Source of the DNA: Boswellia sacra
Lineage: Eukaryota; Streptophyta; Magnoliopsida; Sapindales; Burseraceae
Length of the DNA: 64,000 nucleotides
NCBI GenBank assembly: GCA_013180625.2
Contig: SNVD02013627.1
Span: forward strand, 496,001 to 560,000
Direction of reading: 5' to 3'
The notes under the pieces are model-generated. The model did not search any database. It was given only the letters and a program-made list of their open reading frames with translations, and was not told where the DNA came from. Positions 26,300-36,200 of the stretch are shown piece by piece. The first letter of the stretch is position 1; every line of letters starts with the position of its first letter. The translations under genes were made by a program, and so were the position numbers.

Positions 26300-27915
26300 A
26301 TACTGCCAGCCAAAACGTCTTTTATACGGTACCTTCGTCATTTTTTATGGAAACTGAATCTCCAATACGTACTATTGACAAGAACTGAAATGTTCTGCAC
26401 ACCATATCAGAAGCATTTGGAGAAAGTGAATCAGATTATCTTTTTACTTCCATTCTAGTTATTTTTTCAAATCATTTTCTGTCAGTAAATGTTTCTGATT
26501 AATTGTTTTGAAAAGAAAGAAAGAAATTATGTTCAAATCCAAATCAATCCATTGTATTATATTTGAATCTTAATCTTATGTTCAGCATGTGTTGCCTCTC
26601 ATATTTGTTAAATTTAAGCTTTTAAGAAGTGCAGATTCTCATGGATGTTTGCTGGTGTTGACTAACACAATTTCCCACATGCAATGTCTCTCATTTGTAT
26701 GCCAGCTTGATAATTGTCTGTGTCTGTCAACAAGGATCTGCCAGATGGGTAACCGAACTTATTGGCCGAATGGGCCAAACCCTAGGCCTGGTATGGTCGG
26801 ATAATCATGTTGGTTCTGCAGCTTGGCAAAGCCGATGCCAGGCCCTGCGTGGCCCGCACAAAAAGCTGAGGAGGAGAGAGCTGTGCTGTGTCGTGGCCCA
26901 GTTCTATACATTCTAGATACCTTTCTAAAATCAAATCCAAAAGCTTCCACAGTTCCACTTAATTAGATTATCCGTCTCCATCCACTCAAAAAAATCTTAT
27001 AAATTTAACCACATTAATTTCGTTTATCAATTATATGATGTAGCAAGTCTTTCAACTTTTTTGATAAAATAGTTAAATTTAATGTATTTAAAGACATATC
27101 AGTTTTTTCAACATCCACTTCATATAAATTATCGAGCATCTCCCAATATGATCAAAATATTGAGCATTTTATTAGAAATGTTTCACAAGAGTTTGTCGAG
27201 CCTATCAAATATTTTAGATGACAATTTTTCAACTAAACAATCTTTATCAATTAACTTGTGGAGCATGTTGTATTTAACAATAGCTTGTGGAGTGTGTTAT
27301 GCTTGTATAAACCATATTGATCGATATTTTTCCACTGCACGATTTCAATTTTAAAACTCATTTTATCATGAAATTTGGTTATCTTACTTATTAACAAGAA
27401 ATAATAAAATTTGATAAGAAAATGAAACAAAAGTATTACTCTTAACACACATTTAAATTGACCATAAGCAACTAAAGGAAAAATATGAAAAAAGAGTAAT
27501 GCTATACTTACAAAGTTTCTTATACAAGTTGATGTGGCATTACTCATTTAACACTGTATTACTTTTTAATGTTTATTACATTGATTTTATTATATTTATC
27601 TTTCATTCACTGATGTTATATCAACTTTGTATTCAAATTTTGTATATGTTATATCAACTTTATATATAAACTTTGTATCCCGACTTTGTAAGTATAGTAT
27701 TATTACTAGAAACAAACTTATCATGGAAAGAAAGATGTTACGTACTTGCAACATTCACATACTGATGTATATCCAGCCAAATATTCACTAATTAGAATGA
27801 AGGGAACTTCAATTACTTACAAACTAAATTATATCCTTTTTTATTAGGTGGGACATAGACTTATAATTGATCCATGAATGGTACTTATCTAATCATAATG
27901 GCTTTCTGGTGGCAG
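26300..27915. other. Intergenic region after L-aspartate oxidase
   Basis: AO 3' UTR, then AT-rich spacer. A short GC-richer block at about 26730-26900 is open in two frames on + and one on -, but matches no family. A MITE lies at 27495-27707. None of the upstream GDSL lipase exons expected for the fragment at 27916 were found here. Confidence 0.55.
27495..27707. mobile_element. MITE, about 213 bp with inverted ends of about 22 bp
   Basis: The left end reads AGTAATGCTATACTTACAAA. The right end, reversed, reads AGTAATAATACTATACTTAC followed by AAAGT. The arms match apart from a 3-base indel. The interior has further short repeats of AACTTTGTAT type and no coding capacity. The target duplication is not obvious, so the superfamily is not assigned. 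Confidence 0.7.
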
Positions 27916-28161
27916 GTTTTGTTGAGCCAATGAGTTTATGCTCTGGTGGTTTCCATGAATCTCCAATAGATTGTGGGAATTAAAGTGAATAAAGCAGTTT
28001 TTGGTACCCCATGTGATAATCCATCAAAGCCTATTAGCTGCGATGGACTGCACTGCACAGAGGCGGCCAACTTGTGGATTACCAATCCCATTCTCAACGG
28101 CTTCTTCTCTGACCTACCAGTTTCCATCGAGAAGGCTTGTCTTCACCTTGGGGACGTGTGA
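27916..28161 (+). pseudogene. GDSL esterase/lipase, decayed last-exon fragment
   Basis: The sequence after a CAG at 27913-27915 encodes the C-terminal end of a plant GDSL lipase. GFVEPMSLCSGGFHESPIDC lies in one frame. After a one-base shift near 27973-27980, VNKAVFGTPCDNPSKPIS, DGLHCTEAANLW and a PVSIEKACLHL tail follow in the next frame, to a stop at 28159-28161. The family's block V Asp-x-x-His (DGLH) is still present, but the usual Trp before it is Cys. No exon carrying the GDS catalytic Ser motif or blocks II-III was found upstream. The fragment alone cannot be an active enzyme. It stands where Arabidopsis At3g27950 (a GDSL lipase) stands relative to KLCR2, so it is probably a syntenic relic rather than a stray insertion. 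Confidence 0.82.
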
Positions 28162-29508
28162 TCTTGATGCAATGGATTAATCACTTTTCATATCACTACA
28201 AGTTAGCTGAGTATAATATTTGCATTAACTAATGATATTCTACTTTTGGGTTTCGGGAACTTGTAAAGTTGTATCTTCTTCAACTTTAATAACTGACCGC
28301 TGGAGTTAATAATTAATCATTGATCCACTCTTTGGTCTATAACGTGCAATGTGTACTCTATTGTAACTTGTAGTTACAAGAAATAAAGAGAAAACAAGGT
28401 CAAAATGGATTGAATAGTGAATAATACAGTGGCTTGATTCCTAGAATCAACTGATTAAATTGCTATATTCTCTGGCAGGTGCTCTGTATCCAATAGAAAT
28501 TTCCTTTGTAATGTTCAATCCAGGGTCAGATATCCTCCACCGTGAGTATCCTAAGACGACAGTGAAGGGACAATGATGCTCATCAATGACTCTTAGTTGG
28601 TTGTTCTTCAACCCAGAACAATTGCCACTTGAATATGGCATTCTGTGACTCAAAGGGACCACGTTACCGCTGTCACTTATCTAGTTGTCATTCGGGTTTC
28701 GGCTCTTGGCACTAGTAAACTTTAATTAGCTAATAAAAGTGGAACAGAAATTTCTATCTTCTGTATTGAGAGGTACGCATGCAGGGGGACCATGTAAAAC
28801 ATTGAAGGATGATGGGGAATTTCGGATAAGAATAAGGAATGAGATGATCTTCATCATGTGATGGTCCTCACTGGATCCCGTGTAGCTTGCCCTCTATGAT
28901 CCCTTTCCAAAACTCATTAAATTCTGTTTTCAATTCTGTATTCAGATTGGAAGCTAATATTGCTCAGGTAGGCCATAATGTGGCAAATCTGAAAGACTTA
29001 AACAAGAATTTCCAGATTTGTTCTTATGCACATATCTAGCTTCAGTTTTGATACCATTTATGGACAAAATGCAGAAAATATCTAGAATTAAATAATAAAT
29101 ACCAACATGTGATCCAAAACTTTTCTTCAAAAAGGCCAGACATTACTTGGTGCAAAGAGGACGTTGAAGGTGAGTATCTTGCTAAAATATAGCATAGAAG
29201 CAATTAAAATTTTACTGCAGGCAGTTAGGTGCAACAACAGAGAATATGAAATCCCACCTTTTATTGATTAGAGTTTAAGACATACAAAGAAGAATGTGAC
29301 AAAGGAATTTTAACAAATTGATGAACAATGAAGTATGAATTCAACTTTCTTTTTAGACAATGTAACAAACTTATGAAACCGATCCCATCTCTACAGTCCT
29401 GTTGTTATTTTATTTCCAAATGTGCCAACAAGAACTGACAAACCAACAACCTAAAAAATCTTCCTCTTCAACATATTTTACAACCGCGTTTATGTACATT
29501 CTCAGAAA
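28162..29508. other. Intergenic region before KLCR
   Basis: Contains an unassigned open frame of 71 codons on the minus strand (28447-28662), with a protein-like composition (VIDEHHCPFTVVLGYSRW, then RISDPGLNITKEI). I recognise no family for it. The last 200-300 bases are the 3' UTR of the KLCR gene. Confidence 0.5.
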
Positions 29509-31827
29509 TTATAGCACTTCAATGGCATCATCTTTTAGAATCTGAGGGCTAGTGTCAAGGAATGTTACTAGTGATCTTGATTTTCTGTTCCTAGCCCTGC
29601 CTGCTTCTTTCAACAACTCGGCCAACCTCCGTTTCTCATCTTCCACATCAGGATTTGCTGTTCCAAGCTTCTCTTCTCTCATGCCAACAACATATTCTAA
29701 AATTTCAATAGCATCATCTAGCCTGCAAAATCCCAAATCAGAAAATTCAATCCTCATTGACATGAATATGTACTTCATTAAAGGCTTAATTAAAAAGCAA
29801 ACTAAAGTAACTTGGCTGTAATACATAAAAGGAAAAAGAATATAGTACCTGCCCATTGCATCATACGTGCCAGCAAGATTGCTATAGACCCCTAAAGTGT
29901 CATGGTGGTATGGTCCATATTCCTTCTCTAATATAGTTCTTGCTTCTTCAAAAAAGTCTGCTGCCTCATTTATTGCGTAACGCTGCACACATGCAAGACC
30001 CATTTGGTTCAAAGCAATCCCAAACAAGGCAGACTTCTTCTCTCCACTGGCTCGGAACTTGGAAATGGCACTTCTGAAGGTGTTATAGGACTCTGAATAA
30101 TTCCCCTTCATATAATACATGACTCCCATCTGGGCCTCAATTCCAGCAATAGTACTTTGTTGACCTGGGGTAGAGCCATATATTCTCAAAGCCTTTTTAA
30201 GTAACTTGAGTGCCTGATCTAATTCATTCAAAGATTGATAAATGGCAGCAATATCTATTAATCCACTGGCAATCTCTTCTGGGGTGATCCCAGGCTTAGG
30301 CCTCCTATAAATTTTGAGTGCATTTTCGCAGTAAGACTTGGAATCCCTTAGTTTTCCTATCTTGTGGTACAAATCAGCCAAACGGACATAAACTGAAGCA
30401 ACAGTTGGATGATTTTCTCCTTTCGCTGACTTGAACACAGTGAGTGCTTTCTGATAGGAAAAAATTGCTTCATCAAATCTAGCCAAGGACAAATAAACAT
30501 CTCCAATGCTGCAATCAATTGCAGCCACATCTACTTCATGGCCATTGGTTGCTGTGGCCATGCTTGCTAAAACAAAATGCTCAAGAGCAGCCTCATAATC
30601 TCCTTTGGAGTCGCAGATGAGTCCCATAAGTCTCCTGTCCGCTGCTTCTTCAATAGAAGCAGGAGAACCATTCTCCCTGTGAATGTCAAGAGCCATCTGA
30701 CAAACCTTCTCGGCTTCATCAAATTGCAATGCTTGAACATGTGCTTCAGCAACATACCTACATGTCTCACCAACTCGATGATCAGTTTCTCCCAGGACTT
30801 GTCTTTGAATCTCCAATCCTGCTGTGTAGAACAGTATGGAATTCTCAATCTGACCCAACATTGCATAAGTATCACCTAACTGCATGCACCCAGCAAATTT
30901 AGCTAGTGCATGCTCTTGGCCATCCTCTATGACTGGGATTTCAATTGACCGCTCAAGAATGGGAATTGCCTTATTGTATTGGCCTAAGCTGCAATGTATT
31001 GCTGCCATAACATGCAAACACATTACTATCTGTAAACTGGGTTTGTCATTTGCACATACCTCAAATGACTTCAATGCTCGGGTAGCCAATTCCAGAGCTT
31101 TCCGCGGATTTTCGCCTGAAGAAATCATATCCCTTGTTTGTTTGAGTAAAAATGGTCCAAGATCAGGATTATCTAATCCTTCCTCACGATGATCCTCTAG
31201 TCCATTCTGAAATTTTGCTGCTAGCGAAGCAACATTTCTTTGTTTCTTTGCAGAGAAACCACTATATGTTTTTCTCATAGTCTTCTCATGCCTCTTATCA
31301 GTAATAGCTCTCTCTTTGCCTTTGGGACTTGACTTTGCTGATGCATCTGAACTCAACTGCGAGTTCGATATTTGCTTACCGTTTGGAGGCTGATTTTTAC
31401 CTTTCTTTGCAATCTTTTTATCTGCAGTTTCATTTACTTTCTTGGGAGTAATTTCACCACCGTTACTCTCTTCTTCTTTCTGCTCTGCTACCACCTCTTT
31501 GGTCATCTCTTCTTCCCCAATATCTCCAACAAGATGGCGCAACTCTGAATCAATCCTTGATTCCTCACCATATGATCCATAGCTAGCCCTTGATGGCGAT
31601 TGATCAGAACTCTGCATCTCACAGACATTGTGATATAGTTGCTCAATAGAGGTCTCAACTATGCCATCAATAGCCAGATCAATAGAGTCACTACGGGGAC
31701 TCTGTGGGCTCAACGGACTTGGAGACTTTTGCTGCATAAAACTGTCCTTACACGCCATGTAGCCCCCATTTGCTTTATCCACTTCACCACTGTCTCCATT
31801 TAATGCATCCATTGCTAGTCCAGGCAT
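29509..31827 (-). CDS. KLCR2: Kinesin light chain-related TPR protein (KLCR/CMU family)
   Basis: Two coding exons (29849-31827 and 29509-29722) give 730 residues. Residues 1-220 are a disordered, charged and Ser/Pro-rich region with the conserved EQLYHNVCEMQSSDQSPS segment. From about 225 to 700 there are tandem kinesin-light-chain-type TPRs (for example ALELATRALKSFE, YNKAIPILERSIEI, HPTVASVYVRLADLYHKIG, HHDTLGVYSNLAGTYDAMG). Plant KLCR proteins do not serve as ordinary kinesin cargo adaptors. They bind cortical microtubules (CMU function) and IQD proteins, and hold cellulose synthase tracks in place. The single coding intron (29723-29848) is 126 nt, a multiple of three without an in-frame stop, so the unspliced reading is 772 residues. 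An AG just upstream of the ATG and a GGTATG donor near 32312 suggest a 5' UTR intron. The symbol is chosen from synteny with At3g27960 and family identity, so the exact paralogue is less certain than the family. Confidence 0.93.
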   Translation of the reverse strand: MPGLAMDALNGDSGEVDKANGGYMACKDSFMQQKSPSPLSPQSPRSDSIDLAIDGIVETSIEQLYHNVCEMQSSDQSPSRASYGSYGEESRIDSELRHLVGDIGEEEMTKEVVAEQKEEESNGGEITPKKVNETADKKIAKKGKNQPPNGKQISNSQLSSDASAKSSPKGKERAITDKRHEKTMRKTYSGFSAKKQRNVASLAAKFQNGLEDHREEGLDNPDLGPFLLKQTRDMISSGENPRKALELATRALKSFEVCANDKPSLQIVMCLHVMAAIHCSLGQYNKAIPILERSIEIPVIEDGQEHALAKFAGCMQLGDTYAMLGQIENSILFYTAGLEIQRQVLGETDHRVGETCRYVAEAHVQALQFDEAEKVCQMALDIHRENGSPASIEEAADRRLMGLICDSKGDYEAALEHFVLASMATATNGHEVDVAAIDCSIGDVYLSLARFDEAIFSYQKALTVFKSAKGENHPTVASVYVRLADLYHKIGKLRDSKSYCENALKIYRRPKPGITPEEIASGLIDIAAIYQSLNELDQALKLLKKALRIYGSTPGQQSTIAGIEAQMGVMYYMKGNYSESYNTFRSAISKFRASGEKKSALFGIALNQMGLACVQRYAINEAADFFEEARTILEKEYGPYHHDTLGVYSNLAGTYDAMGRYYILFPFMYYSQVTLVCFLIKPLMKYIFMSMRIEFSDLGFCRLDDAIEILEYVVGMREEKLGTANPDVEDEKRRLAELLKEAGRARNRKSRSLVTFLDTSPQILKDDAIEVL

Positions 31828-32572
31828 ATTTTCTGTGAAAGAATCAAATCAACAATAAATTAAATTGCACATGCACTCTGCATATAGAAAAACAATTGCA
31901 AACCAAAAATAGCCAAGTAGCAAATGAAACTTTTGCAGTAATGCAACAAAAGCTTCCCAATTGACAATCAAACTTTCATAACTACACTCACATTTTTTTT
32001 TTTAACTATATTAAGTTCCTCTCAAGTTCCTGTATTTGCATACCAGCAAGCTTGATGGCAGATTCTTCCATTAATAACATCATCAACTTTCCTCTCAACT
32101 ATTTCATTCCATTTGGCATAAAATATCAGAGAAAGCAAACCCAGAAGAGAATGAATTTCTCTTACTTAATTGGTCACAATTACTGGTTAGAAAAACTTCA
32201 ACTTCTCATCCAATGACTAGAGTATCCAAAACAAACCAATGAGACACAAATCAAAACAAAGACAGAAAACATATTAAGAAAAACAAACAAGATAAAAAAA
32301 AGTAAGCCATACCTTTAATTTGTTGTGCTTGAGGGAATAGAATGTGAAAATTCAAGTTTTTTTTTTTTTTTTTTTTTTGATCTCGTCTGGATGGTATGGT
32401 ATGGTATGTGCTGAGATAAATATATATAAGGTGGTGTGGTGTGTATTTATGTCAAGTTTGCTCTTATATGAAGTAGACGTTAAAGAATGTAAGAAGAAAC
32501 AATTAAGTAAAAAGACTAAAAGACTTGGGAATAAGAGAAGAGGGTAAGGACAAAATAGGAAATTAGGCAGAG

Positions 32573-32573
<1 letters not shown>

Positions 32574-32618
<45 letters not shown>
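32574..32618. repeat. (AT)n microsatellite
   Basis: AT dinucleotide run of about 45 bases, roughly 250 bases upstream of the inferred 5' UTR exon of KLCR. Confidence 0.95.
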
Positions 32619-32620
<2 letters not shown>

Positions 32621-33273
32621 TTTTTAAAATATGATACAGATAATATATGGGAAGGTGTGGGGTTCGATATAGAAGATTGTTGAAGCAATGAGGAAGGCGA
32701 CTTCTCTACCGCCTTTGCCTCCCTCTCCCTCTACAGCTAGATTTTAATTTTTATTATTTGTTTTGGTTTCATTATATGTACTTTTATTTTCTCAATCATC
32801 AATTTGTTATTTGTTCTTTAAATTATACATCTTTCATGAATTTTTCTTTGGATTTATCTATTATACATATATATATGTTATTGGTTTTAAAAAGTTTCTC
32901 CTAATATTGGATATATGTATAAAATGCTGTTAAAATTTTATTTGAAAAAGATCTATTGCTTTATGGTCTTCAAAGCTCAGAAAAGTTTAATTTTCTTTAA
33001 ATTTCGTGAATCATTTTTAGATTATTTTTACTCAATGAATTCTACTTCAATACAACCTTGAAAAGTATAGTCGATTAATACCATTTTTTATTTTAGGTAT
33101 TTTTGTAATGTGGGTCGGATATTTTTGCAAATTGCAGTGCTTTGGTCTGCGGTTGACGTTGAAAAATTGGCGGGATTAACGGCTTTCCAAGTCTCCAACG
33201 CTAAAAGTAAGAGAAAGTGCTCTGGTGACAGCGGGGTGTGATGTTAGAGGAGGTGAAACTTAATTCGACTTTT

Positions 33274-33283
33274 GACACGTGTC
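33274..33283. promoter_or_regulatory. Palindromic G-box/ABRE-like site
   Basis: GACACGTGTC, a perfect 10-base palindrome with a CACGTG core. A second CACGTG lies at about 33356-33361. Such sites bind bZIP and bHLH factors, but no gene start was found within a kilobase, so function is unproven. Confidence 0.4.
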
Positions 33284-36200
33284 AGAGAAAAAAGAGAAAG
33301 AGCTTTTTGACAGGCTTTCTGATGCGATGATGATTGGTGTGTCTTTGAAGGGCTCCACGTGGACCAAATCCAACATACCAGCCGCATCCCTGCTGTTATT
33401 GTGTCAGGATTTTTCAACCAGCTAAAAGTGGTCCTCTCGTCCTCTACCACCACAATCACCTGCGGGTGCAAATAGCAAGAAATGATAGTGGGCCTAGTGG
33501 CCCATGCCCTTCAAAAGTGAATAAAGGTCAGCTTTTGAAGGTTAAAAAACTTTATTAAAATTGTGCATATTTTCATTAAATAATAGTTAAATTCTTAGCA
33601 ATAACATAATTAGAACTCACAAGCCATTTGCTACTTCTGCCTTCAACTTATGAAACTATATATGAGTGCAAATAAAAGAGAATAACACTATAATTTAAAT
33701 TTTGTATATGAAGTGATAAGATATCAATTCATTGGAAATGAAATATCATTTATCACATTATTTTTTTCAAAATGAAAATTAATAGATGATTTTGATAAAG
33801 TATAGTCAACAAACGTGGCATGATAAAGGGTTGTTTGTCACCACTCACAGCATGAAATTGGAGGCTAAAGTCTTAACTGAAAGCGTCCAAAATGAGTCTC
33901 AATTCTCAAACCTAGATTGACCCACCACATTCTGACCCAATGGGCTGAGTTGCCCTCGTTTTTGTATATAAGTAACTAGTGAAACCTTTGATATTACACA
34001 ATTTCAAGTCAAATCAATCATAATATGATAATAGGTTCTCAATTGACCGAGGTTGGAAAAATGAGATAGTGGGTAGTCGTAGTCTCGTAGGTAAGACAAC
34101 CATATCATGTTTACACACACACACACACACATATATATAAATATATGACAATATTGTATATGTATATATCTTACATATTAAGACTCCTAAATGCCATTTG
34201 ATTAGAGATTAGAAACCCCAGCTTCTGTGGGTGGTTTTGGTTGATTATTAGCGAAAGTACAATTAAGAAGAATCTATGAGGCTAGGTAGGGTCATGAAGG
34301 AAGTTGTGGACGAATTGAAAAATGATTAATGGGGATTGTGGACATCTACTGGGCAACCTAAACTTGAAGACAAAAAGACATGCTAAGCTTGGTTGATTGT
34401 GATAATGAAAACAATTTCATAACCAAAGTATATTCTGTTGGTGAAACTGAAAACCCTAGCTGCCTCTCTTTGCCTGTTGTTCACCACCCCATGCAGGCAT
34501 CTGGCTTCAAACCCACCTACTCGAACAACCTAATAATACATATAAATATTTATCAAAGTTTTTAATTGATCCTTTAAGCCCTGATCATTTTAACACTTTT
34601 GTTTTCTGCTAAAATATCTAAATTAATTAGAGTTGTTTCAGTTGAGAGCAGTGTATTAGCTGTTGGTGAATGTACAATTTTTAAAAGAAAATTGCGTTGA
34701 GTAGTTATGAAATAACTCAACCTAAAATGCGGATCACCGATATTTGTTATCATACATAATTATATCCATATTTTTTTTGGATTTGACTGCAATAATCGCA
34801 CGTATCATTAAATTGGACTAGGATTCTCTCCTAGAGAGGATCCTAAGTCCATTAAATTTTAACGTAGAACTTATGACATAAAATGATAATTTTATAGCAA
34901 CTTAGAAGTTTTGAATTCTATATTACAACTTGTATATATTTATTACAAAGATATTGCAATTGTAGCATTGAATATTTCGAGTCTACAATTATTTTATTAG
35001 TTGGTAGGTGCTCCGCCAATTCCATAACGCATAATCTAACAGCGATACATCAACTGACTATGATTATTTTATTTGTAATTTGACTCTTAATCAACTTTAG
35101 AAGAATTGTCTCATCTTCAACAGCAACAAAAACGACAATTCTTTTAATTATTTATGAATCCATGTTATGAAAAGCATACATAGAATACATAATAATATGT
35201 CCCATTATAGATCAAATCTATTCAAATCTCAGCATTAAAACTATAGATACAAAAGGTAGAATCATACCTAACCCTTCAAACAAGGTTAATTATGGGCTCA
35301 GCGGCGCCGACCCTTTTGGATTGAATTTAAAAAAAAATAAAAAAAGAAAGGAAAAAAGAAATCGTAGGCAAATATATTAGCTTGAAATAGTATGAAATGA
35401 AATCGTTTGCGCAAATATACTTTATGTTCAATATTATTTTCACAAACTTAATTATTATCAAACTCTAAAGAATGTATATAAATATATATATATTTTCTTA
35501 GTTGAATTGCACCAAAAGATAGTTTATCGTATCTTTCTTCAAATTGGAGCATGCTACTCGGGAAACTTCTTAAATTTTCTCTCCATGTTCCTGTTGCTGA
35601 ATTGAAATGATTTAGAAAACAAGTAATCTTTGAATATTGAGAAGAAAAAAAAAAGAAAAAAAAGCAAAGTTGGAATGGAAGGAAGGAGAAGGGTGCATAT
35701 ATAGGATAAATAAGCTTTGACAATTGGTGGGCGCACGTGCGGGCATGGGTCAAACAAAATAAATAAACAAATGATAAGGCTTCTCTCATTCATCTATCTT
35801 TTGGACAGAAAAGGCATCTTTTAATCTTCCTAAAAGGCCTCCCCCTCTTTTTTCAGTTTGACTTTTCGTTGACAAAATAGAGTCAAATTATAATAGTTTT
35901 GATGTTGCGACCAGCATGGTGTCATCGATCTCATCAGTTCATGTTTATACGAAGGGTTTCTTCGTTCGTCCAGGCTCGGGATAATGAGGCTGCCGCAAAA
36001 ATCGACGTGAACCAAATGTTCAACGAATTATAATATTACCCTCTACATGAAAATACTCAGAGGCACCCTAAAGTAAAATATTATCATAAATTAGATGAAG
36101 TAAGCAAATTGAAAGGACTATATATCTTGATTTATAGCATGTTGAACATATTCTTTGCTTATCCAATCAAGCTCGATTTAAAAGATAAAAATTCCTTTGA

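Noticed and set aside
30567..31192. Open frames of about 100 codons on both strands inside KLCR
   Set aside because: They overlap the TPR-coding exon in other frames and match nothing.
35448..35793. Overlapping T-rich frames of 113 and 79 codons on minus
   Set aside because: They depend on poly-T and AT-repeat runs, without a recognisable domain or splice sites.
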